A stretch of 64,000 bases of DNA, from NCBI GenBank assembly GCA_024195265.1, contig JAJLRJ010000008.1, forward strand, positions 28,151,932-28,215,931, written 5' to 3'. The stretch is from Dendrophyllia cribrosa (taxonomy: Eukaryota > Cnidaria > Anthozoa > Scleractinia > Dendrophylliidae). This document shows positions 25,488 through 35,144 of the stretch, one piece after another. Below the pieces are notes generated by a model. That model was given only the letters and a program-made list of their open reading frames with translations, was not told where the DNA came from and made no database searches. The position numbers and the translations under genes are program-made. Each line of letters starts with the position of its first letter. Position 1 is the first letter of the stretch.

Positions 25488-25622
25488 ATTGACCAAGCGC
25501 GAGGGCCGTACTGGGAGAATATCGGCCCGAGGTCTTGACAGTACGGACCGAGCGCAGCGAGGTCCGTACAGAAAAGACCGAGGGCCGATATTCTCCCAGT
25601 ACGGTCCCGAGCAAGCTTGGTT
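25488..25622. repeat. Palindromic repeat interrupted by Polinton 2
   Basis: The arms GGGCCGTACTGGGAGAATAT and its inverse near 25580-25603 form a foldback repeat that begins with ATTGACCAAGCG and continues AAGCTTGGTT. The expected continuation (AATAAG, then ATTTATTACACG) resumes at 44455 on the far side of Polinton 2. I recall similar palindromes as abundant in coral genomes. Polinton 2 therefore landed in a pre-existing repeat. Confidence 0.7.
25618..25622. repeat. Target-site duplication TGGTT (left, element 2)
   Basis: TGGTT precedes the left terminus and recurs at 44450-44454. Confidence 0.85.
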
Positions 25623-25807
25623 AGTAGTTGGTAGGGGATGGCTCAAATGCGGTTTTTTGAGTCCATAAATAAGCTGTCCTCACTCCGCTCGGACAGCTTA
25701 TTTATGGACTCAAAAAACCGCATTTGAGACCATCCCCTACCAACTTCTCGGGATTCCCGTCCTCAAACACCCGTAAGAGGGAGTCAAATGCGTTTTTCCC
25801 CGAGCCC
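25623..25807. repeat. Left terminal inverted repeat, element 2
   Basis: These 185 bases match 44265-44449 inverted. The first 126 (25623-25748) form a palindrome whose arms both carry GAGTCCATAAATAAGCTGTC. Inside lies CAAATGCGTTTTTCCCC. The early-type promoter module follows directly at 25833. Confidence 0.93.
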
Positions 25808-25832
25808 GCCCGCAACGGCAAGCGAGGCATCA

Positions 25833-25863
25833 CCAATTGAAGAAATCCAAAACCCATTTATAT
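25833..25863 (+). promoter_or_regulatory. Early-type promoter, left end of element 2
   Basis: CCAATTGAAGAAA (25833-25845) lies about 20 bases before the ATG at 25864, with TTTATAT immediately before the start. Confidence 0.6.
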
Positions 25864-28800
25864 ATGGCACAACCCCGCAACGAAGGCGGCGTGATGCCAA
25901 TCAACGTGAGCTGATTGCCTGGCTGGACGCACAGGCACGAAATGTCTACGACAATAATGCTGAGGTCGAGCCCAAAACAACCCACCGGATCTAGATTTCG
26001 AACAATTTGTTCAAATCTATGATCGGGTTGACCGACGGGTTGAACAGGGCAGACGAATAATCTAGTTACACTTTGTAAACGGGCTCGAAAACTCTCTTGT
26101 TGCCAGAATTTTGAACAAAATCAAGCAAAATGTTCACACACGGCACGCAATCAAGTTAATCTTCACAGTCGAGCTGCGAAACACTGAAACCGAGAAGTTG
26201 AGAAGTTTTTATCAAAACAATCAAACCGGGCCTTGGCTAGCCACTCTCTCCGAGACACGACAGTGGTTGCAATCTCAGGAAGAGCTTCGTTTTCAAAACG
26301 CAAGACTCAAAAGGCCTGACACCAAATGGGTTTATGAACGCACCGTCCTGCTCGAGGTCAAAGTCATTCTTGACCGGCAACCCTTGCAAATAGGCCTAGG
26401 GCGGCTTCCTGATTGGATTCGCAACAAAAGAGAAGTCATTTCTCTTGACACTTTCAACGACAATCTTTGTCTCTTTCGTTGCTTGGCTGTCCATCGAGGA
26501 GCTCATAAAAGGGACAACACTCGCAGATCCAGAGAACTCGCGGAAAGCTTCTTCGCAGTTTATCCGGGGCTTCGAGGTCAGTTAAATTTGCGGCACTTGT
26601 CTAAAATCGAAAAGCATTTCAAGCAAGGAATTGCCGCATATCTTGTTCTCCCCAATGGTGACTTCATTTTATCTCACAGCCCTGCGAATTACAACAAGGT
26701 GGGCGCTTCAACCATGATTATCGGTATTCATCGGGCCCACTCCTTTTTGATCACCAACATCAATAAAGTCACAAACAATTACACCTGTGGCGAGTGCGGC
26801 GGGAGGTTCATACAAGCTTGTCATTTAACTCGCCACTCCAAGACGTGTAATCGAGGCCAAACCAAAATCGACTGCCCCGGGAAACGTATCCTCCCTCCGG
26901 AGTCAGCTTTTGAGAAAGCCTTTTACCCAGAAGGCGGTTTCGGTGTCAAGGCAGTGTGCTGGTTGGAGTGGGAGGCGAAGCAACGTGGTATTTACATCCA
27001 CCATCACAGATGCGGCCATGGTGGTGAGAGTTATATTTGTGGGGCCCCAGTCGACGGCTATCACCCAGAAAGCAAGACAGTTTTCCAGTTCCACGGTTGT
27101 CACTGGCACAGTTGCGAGAAATGTTACCCCGAAGGAACGAGGGAGGAAAGTATACGTGTCCGCAAAGGCAACACAATCACAAGGATGGTTGATTACCAAA
27201 AGACTCTGCAACGAACTCAGTTGCTTCGAGACGCTGGGTACACCGTGGTGGAAAGGTGGGAGCATGAACGGCCTTCCCCCTGGTGGAATGATCGTTGCCC
27301 ACAGAAAAGAAACAAAACATATCCCCACGCGATCGTCTACGACTTCGAAGCGTACCAGGACAAGACCAAGGCAGCTCGTCCGACACACGATCTCTCTTAT
27401 GAAAGCGAGCATGTGCCCATCTCAGTCTCCATTGCCGACACGTTGAACCATGAGCCTGAGTACATTTGCTCCAAAGAGCCTGACGAGCTTATCGGGCTGT
27501 TTTATGCCTCACTGGAGCGGCGAAGCGCAGCCATCCGAGAGGACGTGGCTGGCAAATATATGCCCCCAGATCTTGAGAATCTTCCTGAGAAGCAACTCAA
27601 GCGCATCGACAAATGGTGTAACCAAGTGCCTGTGGTCGGCTTCAACTCAGGCCATTACGATCTCAAGCTTATCCGCAAGTACTTTGTTTCTCATTTCGCT
27701 CAAGAGAACGGGGTCTTCGCCGCGGAGAAAGAGGGGCGCATCATGTTCATCAACACTCCCAGCTACAAGTTCTTGGACATCATGAATTATTTGGCCCCAG
27801 GCATCACGTACGACAAGTAGGTCAAGACGTATGGAGCGACACAGACCAAGTCCTGGCTCCCATACGAGTGGTTTGACAGCGCTGACAAGCTGGATTACCT
27901 GGGGCTTCCTCCATACGAGTGCTGGTACTCACAACTCAAAAAAGCCTTCGTTCTTTCGCCCAAGGAGCACGAAGAATGCAATCGCATCTTCCACGAGAAA
28001 GGCATGAAGACATTCGGAGACTGGCTGGAGTATTACAACAATCTAGACGTGTCTCCCTTCCTCGAAGCTCTCCAAACGATGAAGGGCTTTTACACGGGCC
28101 TCGGGGTTGACATCTTCAAAGACGCGGTCTCCTTGCCAGGAGTATCAATGCAATACGTCTTGCGAGGCTCATTGAGAGGGGGGCGCAAGGCTCCAGAACT
28201 ATACGCCCCCGACCCAGAAGCTTACGCCATGCTGAAGGGGGCTGTGGTTGGCGGGCCAAGCCTGGTCTTCACCCGCAAACACGTGCGCGGCGAAACCCGC
28301 ATCCGTTCTCACAAATACGCCTTAGCCCCTCTTACGAAACGGATTGTTGGGTTCGATGCTAACTCCCTTTACCCAAGCACGATGCTGCAGGAGATGCCCT
28401 GTGGTAAAGAGACGGTTGTGAATTACAACGCCCCCGAGCAGGCAGCGAGAGTTCTTGAAATGAAGCTGCATACAGGCAGATGGTTCGTGTTTGCTGAAGT
28501 GGACATCGAAGTCCCCCGAGAGTTGTGGGAGCAGTTCGAAGAGTTTCCACCGCTCTTCATCAATCAAGCAGTGCCTAACGAATTTGTTCCACAGCATATG
28601 CACGATTACCTCCAAGAAAGTGGCCGAACCCGCTTTCCCGACCAGAAAAAGCTTCTGGGTGTGTTGTCAGCGAAAAAGATGCTGATCTACGCACCCCTCT
28701 TGAAGTGGTATCTCAACATCGGGCTCAAGATCACGGCAGTCTACCGCACGATCGATTACATACCCAAAAAGCTCTTCGACTGGTTCGTTCGCGAGGTCGC

Positions 28801-29558
28801 GCACAACCGAAGGAAAGGCGACGCTGACAGGGAGAAGGCTCTGCTTGCTGAAGTGTTCAAGCTCCTTGGCAACAGCGCTTACGGCAAGTTCATCGAAGCT
28901 GTGGAGCGCCAGACAAGAACGTTGTACACAATTGACGAGGACGAGGTCGACAAGCATCTCCGCTCACCCTTGTTCGATGACCTCGAAGAGATTGGAGATG
29001 CTTACAAGATCGAGCTGCGCAAGCAAAAGGTCACAATCGACCGCCCTTTTCAAGTGGGCATTGTTGTGTACCAACTTGCCAAGCTTCGCATGCTGGAGTT
29101 TTATTACGACTTCCTAGATTACTTCATCGACAGGCGCGACTTCGAGCTCATCCAGATGGACACGGACAGCATGTACTTCGCTCTTGCGCACGACACTCTG
29201 GAAGAGGCCGTTCCCGGAACTTCGCGCCCAGTTCGAGGCGGAGAAGAAGAATTGGTTGGCGTGGGACAAGTGGAACGGCAGAGAGCCGGGCTTGTTCAAG
29301 CTTGAGAAGGAAGGCACACGGGCAATCGCCCTATGCAGCAAGTGTTATTACGTCGAAAACGAGGCTAGCGGCGAGGCCAAGATGTCCTCCAAGGGCGTCA
29401 ACAAGAAGCAGAACGAGCTTCGCTGGGAAAGGTACGAAAGTGCCCTGCAGGGGGGCAGGGACATGGCCACCAACAGGGGCTTCCGAATGCACAACGGTGC
29501 CATGTTCACTTACGAGCAGCACAAGCTGGACCTCTCTGCTTATTACGACAAGCGTTAG
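25864..29558 (+). pseudogene. POLB: Protein-primed DNA polymerase B of a second lineage, broken
   Basis: Open parts are 26111-27820, 28004-29305 and 29184-29558. Recognisable in order are an OTU-like Cys loop (DNLCLFRC near 26460), a C2H2 finger (CGECGGRFIQACHLTRHSKTC region near 26785-26850), a VSR-like endonuclease segment (DGYHPESKTVFQFHGCHWH near 27050), exonuclease motifs VYDFEAY and FNSGHYDLK, then polymerase motifs A (FDANSLYPS near 28355), B (LLGNSAYGK near 28865) and C (MDTDSMYF near 29157). Breaks: a frame change near 25985, TAG near 26061, TAG at 27818-27820, and a frame change near 29200-29250. Domain content and motif spelling differ clearly from element 1, so this is a separate polymerase lineage. 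The 3' end overlaps or abuts the integrase tail. Confidence 0.9.
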
Positions 29559-29596
29559 GTGCTGCCAGACGGCATCCACACAGAACCGATCGAGTT

Positions 29597-30559
29597 TCAC
29601 AACCCAGCTGGGGGCAACTGAGTGGCCGGTGGCACAACCATCAGCTCCTCACGAACAAACCCTCTCTTAGGGCCATCGTAAAGGTAATAAACGACAGGCG
29701 CATCTGGCTTGGTGACAACCTTCTCAATGTTGTGCACCTTCAAAGACCAGATGGGATCAGTCGCACGCCTTCCGCCCCCTTCCAGCTCGCCAAGCTGATA
29801 CAAATATCTCACACTCACCCGGGGTGGGAGCTTCTTCTCATAGACCCCAACAGGCCTAGCATATGGAGTCGCAGGCTTGGAAGAAACGGCTTTCTCTTTG
29901 ATTGCTTGAGCGGGCTTCTTGCCAGTGAGTCTTGTTACTTCATTATTCAAGGCCGAGACAACATCTGGCAGTCTTTTGACCCATGCAGTCGAACGGCCAA
30001 AGGGCATATTCATTTCAACGGCATACTGATAACCAAACAGCCTTTCAGCCAGGGTTCGGTTGAATCTCTCCACAATTGCTTGGTCTCTGTGGATATCAAC
30101 CCGCCCGCGACGAATGGTTGTTTTGTTGTTTTCCATTGTCTTAGTCACAGTCCCCATAAACTCTTTCCCAGGGTCAACTTGCAAGAGTTGAGGCCATTTC
30201 AAAGGCCCACGTCTGTAAATCTTCTGAAATGCCCTTGAGACTTCTTCAGACTCTTTCGAAGTTAGAGGCTCTGCTGCTTTGTATCTGCTTGTATCTTTGT
30301 ATCTCCCGTGTGGAAGTTTGTCGTGGGGCAGGAAGAGAAGATCTGCTTGATGCACTGCATTTGGTGATGAGACATCAAACTTGGGGCGGGGGATAGCGCG
30401 TGGCGCTGGGAGGTAAACTTGCCAAAGGGCTTGTTTGACCAGCCATTTCTTTGCGACATCATCAGAGACCTTGGCCGCTGCAGCTAGCTTTTTGACAGCG
30501 GCAAGACCTTTGCAATACCCTTTCGGGCTGTAATAGATCTTTGAGAGTTTCGCCTCCAT
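29597..30559 (-). CDS. INT: Retroviral-type integrase with internal deletion, 320 residues
   Basis: The frame is open from MEAKLSKIYYSPKG to the C-terminal domain (WSLKVHNIEKVVTKPDAP, then GFVREELMVVPP), and DDE residues HQADLLF, LLQVDPGKEF and DQAIVERFN are present. Relative to element 1 it lacks nine residues of the core strand region that reads KYALTLVDVASRYK there, a 27-base in-frame deletion near 30290. That strand is part of the catalytic fold, so activity is doubtful. TATATAC lies a few bases before the ATG. The gene runs tail to tail with the polymerase. Confidence 0.9.
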   Translation of the reverse strand: MEAKLSKIYYSPKGYCKGLAAVKKLAAAAKVSDDVAKKWLVKQALWQVYLPAPRAIPRPKFDVSSPNAVHQADLLFLPHDKLPHGRYKDTSRYKAAEPLTSKESEEVSRAFQKIYRRGPLKWPQLLQVDPGKEFMGTVTKTMENNKTTIRRGRVDIHRDQAIVERFNRTLAERLFGYQYAVEMNMPFGRSTAWVKRLPDVVSALNNEVTRLTGKKPAQAIKEKAVSSKPATPYARPVGVYEKKLPPRVSVRYLYQLGELEGGGRRATDPIWSLKVHNIEKVVTKPDAPVVYYLYDGPKRGFVREELMVVPPATQLPPAGL

Positions 30560-30577
30560 AGGGGTATATATGTTTGT

Positions 30578-31015
30578 TTAAAGAAAGCGATAAGCAGCAT
30601 ACCCACCCGCAAGCAGGGTGCCTCCAATGAACACAAGTTCACCATTCTGCTGTTGTAGGCTGGGCTTGTAGAAGTCCGAGAAAACAGGCTCTTTGTAGTC
30701 TTTGATTTGTTTATCTGGTTGCGTTTGGTGCATCTGGTTATACAAGACCAGGGCTTGGTCGGTGGTTTGGAAGTTTTTGCTAGCTTGGTGTTTAACCCGA
30801 TCGTTGGCTGCAATCCAGTCGAGGAGCTTGGTGCGGTCCTTCTGGTATTTGGCGTAAGCCGCTTGGTATTGTTCAAGGGCGTGGTCATGTCGGATTTTCT
30901 CATCCATTGCTGCCTTTCCGTTATCACCAGACAGATATTTTGCGAGATAATTGCCGCCCATGAAAGCGGCCGCATTAAGAACAGCGCCAAGAGCCATTAT
31001 TGCAATCGAGGCCAT
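30578..31015 (-). CDS. Small membrane protein, 145 residues (copy 2)
   Basis: Homologue of 13350-13787 with the same length and hydrophobic ends. In this element it follows the integrase directly because the 99-residue gene is missing. TATGTATAC lies three bases before the ATG. Confidence 0.85.
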   Translation of the reverse strand: MASIAIMALGAVLNAAAFMGGNYLAKYLSGDNGKAAMDEKIRHDHALEQYQAAYAKYQKDRTKLLDWIAANDRVKHQASKNFQTTDQALVLYNQMHQTQPDKQIKDYKEPVFSDFYKPSLQQQNGELVFIGGTLLAGGYAAYRFL

Positions 31016-31032
31016 TGTGTATACATATGGTT

Positions 31033-31254
31033 TTACAAGTTGTCTGGGAGGATTTTCTGGTCCTCGAGATATTTCTTCAGTGCTATGGTGCCAGCCATGA
31101 CGGCTGTGAACTTGACGTAATTCATTAAGCTTGCACTGGGGTCGGCAGTGAAGTTCTCTTTAATGGTCTTTTTCCCAATCCAACCAATACCAGCGACAAG
31201 GCCAGTGATTGTTGCGGCGTCGAGGATAGACTTCACAAGTTTGTTGTCAGACAT
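31033..31254 (-). CDS. Small two-helix membrane protein, 73 residues (copy 2)
   Basis: Homologue of 13804-14025 with one residue difference (KENFT for KENLT). Near identity with mostly silent base changes indicates purifying selection on the protein at some time. TATGTATAC lies 12 bases upstream. Confidence 0.85.
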   Translation of the reverse strand: MSDNKLVKSILDAATITGLVAGIGWIGKKTIKENFTADPSASLMNYVKFTAVMAGTIALKKYLEDQKILPDNL

Positions 31255-31294
31255 TGTTTGTGTCCTGTATACATATGATTTTTATTTTTCTGAC

Positions 31295-31600
31295 TCAGAC
31301 TCGACCTCGGCATCGGCCTCTGCCTCGACCTCGGGTTCGGGCTCGGGGCTCCTCGACTCGGACTCGGGGCTCCTCGACTCGGGCTCGGGGCTCCTCGACT
31401 CGAACTCGGGGCTCCTCGAATCGGACTCGGGGTTCCTCGACCTCTGACTCAGACTCGGACTCGGCCTCGGGCTCGGGCTCGTTGTGCCTATTCAGGGCTA
31501 AACCACAAACTGTATCAAAGGCGGCCGAAGTAAGTCCAAACCAAAGAAGAACCACACCTCCGATTGCAGCAGAATTCATCAAAGCTTGGAAAGGATTCAT
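31295..31600 (-). CDS. Small membrane protein with expanded repeat tail, 101 residues
   Basis: Homologue of 14057-14309 with the same membrane segment (SAAIGGVVLLWFGLTSAAF). The tail consists of about five copies of a seven-residue EEPRVRV-like unit, encoded by a 21-bp minisatellite (about 31345-31450), and ends in an Arg/Gly-rich run that is probably out of the ancestral frame. TATATATAC precedes the ATG. Confidence 0.7.
   Translation of the reverse strand: MNPFQALMNSAAIGGVVLLWFGLTSAAFDTVCGLALNRHNEPEPEAESESESEVEEPRVRFEEPRVRVEEPRARVEEPRVRVEEPRARTRGRGRGRCRGRV
31345..31450. repeat. 21-bp minisatellite in coding sequence
   Basis: About five tandem copies of GGGGCTCCTCGACTCGGACT plus one base. 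It is absent or reduced to a few related hexamers in element 1. Confidence 0.85.
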
Positions 31601-31622
31601 GGTCAGTATATATATGTTTTTT

Positions 31623-32096
31623 TTATTCCATTTTTTTAATTCCTTGTCTTACCGGAATTCGAGATGGGGGTGTTGCTGGTGGTGTTGCAGCGGGGGTTGC
31701 AGCGGGGGTGTTTGCTGGCGTTGATGATGTGTTTGATTTGCGGCCAAGCCTTTGCTTTATGGCTTCGCGCTGGTAATAAACACCAGCAGCAGAGACAATC
31801 AACCCACCAACCCCCAGAATATAAACGATTGAGTTGTTGTTGCTGTCACTTGTTGTGTCACTTGTTGCGCCACTTGTTGCAGAATTGTTTTCACTTGTTG
31901 AGGGTGCAGGCTTTTGTGCTTCGGCCTTTTTCTTTGCTTCCCGGGCCAGGCGGTTGCGTTCTGCTAGCCTTTTGCCAGAAGCAACACGGCCGGGGTTCTT
32001 TTCTGTTGCAGGCTTTGTTTTCGGAGCCTCAGAGGTAACACGGTCAGGAGTTGGAGTTGGAGTTTCTTCAGGGATCGTCTCGAGTGGTGTGGCCAT
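31623..32096 (-). CDS. Single-span membrane protein, 157 residues (copy 2)
   Basis: Homologue of 14333-14800. The start at 32096 (MATPLETIPEE) is chosen because ATATATAC lies three bases before it, as in element 1; a longer frame to 32144 reads through the promoter. Membrane helix SIVYILGVGGLIVSAAGVYY. Indels against copy 1 are all in frame. Confidence 0.85.
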   Translation of the reverse strand: MATPLETIPEETPTPTPDRVTSEAPKTKPATEKNPGRVASGKRLAERNRLAREAKKKAEAQKPAPSTSENNSATSGATSDTTSDSNNNSIVYILGVGGLIVSAAGVYYQREAIKQRLGRKSNTSSTPANTPAATPAATPPATPPSRIPVRQGIKKME

Positions 32097-32162
32097 CCTG
32101 TATATATGTGTTTTATTTTTACAAGATGTGCCAGGTTGCTGCAAGGTTGCTGCCAGGTTTCT

Positions 32163-32786
32163 TCAAGGTTCCTGAGAGGTCACCCCAGGACCCAGTCCAA
32201 CTTCATCAAGGCCCTCAAGCGGATAGCCTTCACTGTCCCTGGTTGGATGTGTGGGTTGGGGCTGGGGTTCCAATTCTATCAAATCAGGCTTGTGATCAGG
32301 CTCTCGTTCAAGCTTGATGTGTTTTGTTGTGATGAGAGCAGCATTGGCAAGCGCCAGCAATCGCCCGCATCGAATGGCAATAGCCCCAGCAAGATTTGAC
32401 AGCTCCTGGTTGATGATGTAGTCGTTCTTGAGTTCTTTCTGTAACTCCTTGGGATCATCAACCGGGATCACCATGCCAACGCCTTTGGATATGAGCATGA
32501 TGGCTGAATCAACTAGGGATTCGGTTGTCTTGTTGCCGATGTATGCCTCGTACCTTTTGCAGTACTTGTCAACGTCCTTGTCTGACAACCGCTTGACATG
32601 ATCGTGTGTGAGCTGCACGCCGATGGCTTCTTTGGCCTTGCCAGTTGAAACAAGGATTGCCAGCTTCTCACGTTTGGCAGGAATGTCATTGTCACCAACT
32701 ATCCCTGTGGGAGGTGTGGTTTCAGGGGTGGCCTCCGGCATCTGCATTACTTCGAAAACGGCCTGGTCTTCAGCTGCTTGTGCCAT
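32163..32786 (-). CDS. Conserved unrecognised protein, 207 residues (copy 2)
   Basis: Homologue of 14866-15492, with a one-codon loss near the N terminus and scattered substitutions. It has the same helical centre and Pro-rich end. A TATATATA-type motif lies just before the ATG. Function unknown. Confidence 0.8.
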   Translation of the reverse strand: MAQAAEDQAVFEVMQMPEATPETTPPTGIVGDNDIPAKREKLAILVSTGKAKEAIGVQLTHDHVKRLSDKDVDKYCKRYEAYIGNKTTESLVDSAIMLISKGVGMVIPVDDPKELQKELKNDYIINQELSNLAGAIAIRCGRLLALANAALITTKHIKLEREPDHKPDLIELEPQPQPTHPTRDSEGYPLEGLDEVGLGPGVTSQEP

Positions 32787-32807
32787 CAGTGATATATATA
32801 TGTTTTT

Positions 32808-33047
32808 TTATTTTTCAATAATTCTCTTAATGTCGGGCAAAAGAGTTTCAAGCTCTCGTATAAGCCCCGCCATGGTGTCTGGCATAGAATTCAACCGTAG
32901 TGGATATCTGTTGAGAAGCATGAGGCGCAGATCTTCCTCACCAGCGGCTTTGATAATTTTGTTTTGCGCATCAAGTGTGTGTTTGTGCAATTCATCCAAA
33001 AGCTGTGAAAGCACAGTGAGCTTGTGTAGGTCGGTTGACGTATTCAT
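32808..33047 (-). CDS. Small helical protein, 79 residues (copy 2)
   Basis: Homologue of 15517-15795, ending KRIIEK without the Lys/Asn extension of copy 1. This shorter form is probably ancestral. A TATATATAC motif lies upstream of the ATG. Confidence 0.78.
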   Translation of the reverse strand: MNTSTDLHKLTVLSQLLDELHKHTLDAQNKIIKAAGEEDLRLMLLNRYPLRLNSMPDTMAGLIRELETLLPDIKRIIEK

Positions 33048-33067
33048 CGCATGTATATATATGTGTT

Positions 33068-33676
33068 TTACATCTTGTACTCAATTCCATACGGGTGCCT
33101 CAGAGAGAAAACCAGGTGGGAGAACTTGCGGGATTTGAGACTTGCGATGAAATCTTTGTACTCCTCGTTGGAGAGCTCGCCGGCATATTCTTCGAATATG
33201 GCCTTAGTTGTCTTGCCGGAGGGTGTATAAAAGAGCACGAGCGCTGCGATATTTTCACGATATGGCTTAGCAATGCTGGTGATCTGCTGGGTCAAGACCC
33301 ACACGGATATGCCGTCATGCCTTGCGCTGAACCCCAGATTGATCAGCTGACTCGTGCGGCCTTTGACATCTTTGGAGGCGGCGCAGTCATCGAGAATGAA
33401 TAAAGTGTTTGTGCCTGTGAAAAAGAAGCTCGCCAACTTTAACCAGTCTTCGATTTCATGCTGTTGGCAGACGATGACGAAGATGTGTGGATCACGGTCC
33501 ACGAAGCCATCGTATGTCTTGTTCTTAACAAATGTGGGGCAGAATAAAACGATGTAATCAAAACAACCCCTAAAGGGACCTCGCAGTTGGGAGAGAAGAT
33601 ACTGTGTCTTGCCAGAGTTAGTGGGGCCAACGATTAGTGCATTGAATGGCAGCTTTCTTGGGTCCATAACCAACAC
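33068..33676 (-). CDS. ATP: Genome-packaging ATPase (copy 2)
   Basis: Homologue of 15811-16416 with Walker A GPTNSGKT, Walker B TLFILDDC and WVLTQQITSIAKPYR intact. The start may be 33676 or the MDPRKLPF methionine at 33667, which is shared with copy 1. It overlaps the 69-residue gene in another frame. No lesion is seen. Confidence 0.93.
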   Translation of the reverse strand: MLVMDPRKLPFNALIVGPTNSGKTQYLLSQLRGPFRGCFDYIVLFCPTFVKNKTYDGFVDRDPHIFVIVCQQHEIEDWLKLASFFFTGTNTLFILDDCAASKDVKGRTSQLINLGFSARHDGISVWVLTQQITSIAKPYRENIAALVLFYTPSGKTTKAIFEEYAGELSNEEYKDFIASLKSRKFSHLVFSLRHPYGIEYKM

Positions 33677-33827
33677 CTATATTAGTTGGTTTGCAAACAA
33701 TTGGTTCATGTGTTGGCGGGGAGGGGGCCATTGCCAGAAGTCTTTGTATTTTATTGTGTGATAATGGTCCGGTGGATGGCAGGGGAGCCGGCTTAGCGTA
33801 GAAGTTGAGCTTGTTTCTTGTGGCCAT
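33618..33827 (-). CDS. Small protein overlapping the ATPase start, 69 residues
   Basis: Homologue of 16361-16555 with a five-residue in-frame insertion (near THEPIVCKP). Both copies keep the frame through the overlap with the ATPase. A TATATA motif (AAATTTACATATATAAAT on the minus strand) precedes the ATG. Confidence 0.75.
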   Translation of the reverse strand: MATRNKLNFYAKPAPLPSTGPLSHNKIQRLLAMAPSPPTHEPIVCKPTNIGVGYGPKKAAIQCTNRWPH

Positions 33828-33850
33828 GATTTATATATGTAAATTTATAC

Positions 33851-35101
33851 TTAGTACTGTACAGATTCCAGCTGCCTGCCAATAATGTTCATCTGTGAGT
33901 CTGAGATGGTGAAGATGTGGCAGAGTGAGTTTCCCGACCATGTGGCGTTTCGTTCGATCTCGAGTTGCACGCCATCTTGTGTGTTGACGAGCCGTTGGCC
34001 GTTGCCGTGCAGGGCTGTGTCACCCATGGCCCGCAGGTCAATCCAGAAACCAAACTTGTTGCCTGTGAGATATTTGGTCAAGTTCATGTTAGGCCTGCCG
34101 CGCGTGTGTGGCGAAAAGTATCGGAAGATTTCATTCCACATGTCTGTACCACTGATGCCCTCGTTGTAAAGCCTGTTTGGAACACCGTTGACTGTGACCT
34201 TCACTTTGGTGATGTCGGGATTGAAATAGTTCTCAGAGTCCCTGGCACCAGCCGTGTAGGGGTTGATGAACAGCAAGAGGATGCCCTTGAGAGACCGGCG
34301 CTGTGGGTTAACCCTAAGATTCAGCCGAGTGTCACCTCCTTTTGAGAAGGGATGCACCCGATCTCGCATTACCAGGTCATAAGCGAACTCCTTGCCACTA
34401 GTGTAGGTGCTTGTTGCCTCGTCGGCCAGACTCTTACTTCTGATTGTCTCATACTCCAGCTGGATGTTTTCCAACTTGTACACGAGTTTGCTTGTGTCTG
34501 AGCCTCGGACAACTTGGTTTGCGAGGGCGAGGGTTAGTTCGAAGACCAGATCGTTATACAGTGCTTGAGGATATATAACACCGTGGTCAGTTAAGATTTG
34601 GTGATCCAGCTTGATGCGATACTTATTCTTGTATATTGTCTCTAACTTATTTTCCGAATCCACGCCTGAGGTCTTCTTGTCGCCAGCACCAGAGCGGATC
34701 TTACACAAATCCACACTCTGGATCCCCTCCATAAGCATATTTTCCCGCTCGTCGGTTGATCGGAAGAGATCTTCGAAGATCTTGTAGATGTCGTACCCAA
34801 CCGTGTCCTGTACAGTGGTGGCTGCAAACTTTACAACGAATCTGTCCACCAGGGCCCGAGAAACATTTTGTACGAGATAGTTGTTAGCGTGGCCCCCGGC
34901 TAGGTTGATGTTAAACACCAGGGCAAGTGAGCCTGACACAATAACATCGTGCTCGCCCAGCTTGGGCACTGAGACGTACAGTGTTTCACCGGGATTGGCC
35001 TCAGAGGGGTTGAATGTGATGCGCTTGACGGTTCGCTCTGCTTTCATGGCGCCCAGTGTCTTTTCACTGTGAGATGGAAGTAAATTCGGTTGCACAGCCA
35101 T
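33851..35101 (-). CDS. MCP: Major capsid protein, double jelly-roll type, 416 residues
   Basis: The start at 35101 is chosen because ATATATAC lies one base before it; a longer frame to 35203 crosses the promoter and the opposite gene. The protein is beta-rich, with GETLYVSVPKLGEHDVIV, a mid-section YIIKY-like region (YKNKYRIKLDHQILTDHG), LKGILLLFINPYTAG and an end SLCHIFTISDSQMNI. Length and layout fit a double-jelly-roll capsid protein of a Polinton or adintovirus-like virus. No lesion is seen in this copy. The assignment is by pattern; a structure prediction would settle it. Confidence 0.75.
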   Translation of the reverse strand: MAVQPNLLPSHSEKTLGAMKAERTVKRITFNPSEANPGETLYVSVPKLGEHDVIVSGSLALVFNINLAGGHANNYLVQNVSRALVDRFVVKFAATTVQDTVGYDIYKIFEDLFRSTDERENMLMEGIQSVDLCKIRSGAGDKKTSGVDSENKLETIYKNKYRIKLDHQILTDHGVIYPQALYNDLVFELTLALANQVVRGSDTSKLVYKLENIQLEYETIRSKSLADEATSTYTSGKEFAYDLVMRDRVHPFSKGGDTRLNLRVNPQRRSLKGILLLFINPYTAGARDSENYFNPDITKVKVTVNGVPNRLYNEGISGTDMWNEIFRYFSPHTRGRPNMNLTKYLTGNKFGFWIDLRAMGDTALHGNGQRLVNTQDGVQLEIERNATWSGNSLCHIFTISDSQMNIIGRQLESVQY

Positions 35102-35144
35102 GGTATATATCTGTGTTTTTTTTAAATTATATTTATATATCATC
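35102..35144. promoter_or_regulatory. Bidirectional late-type promoter, element 2
   Basis: Forty-three bases between divergent ATGs with TATATAC facing the MCP gene and TTATATATC facing the coiled-coil gene, equivalent to 17828-17871. Confidence 0.65.
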
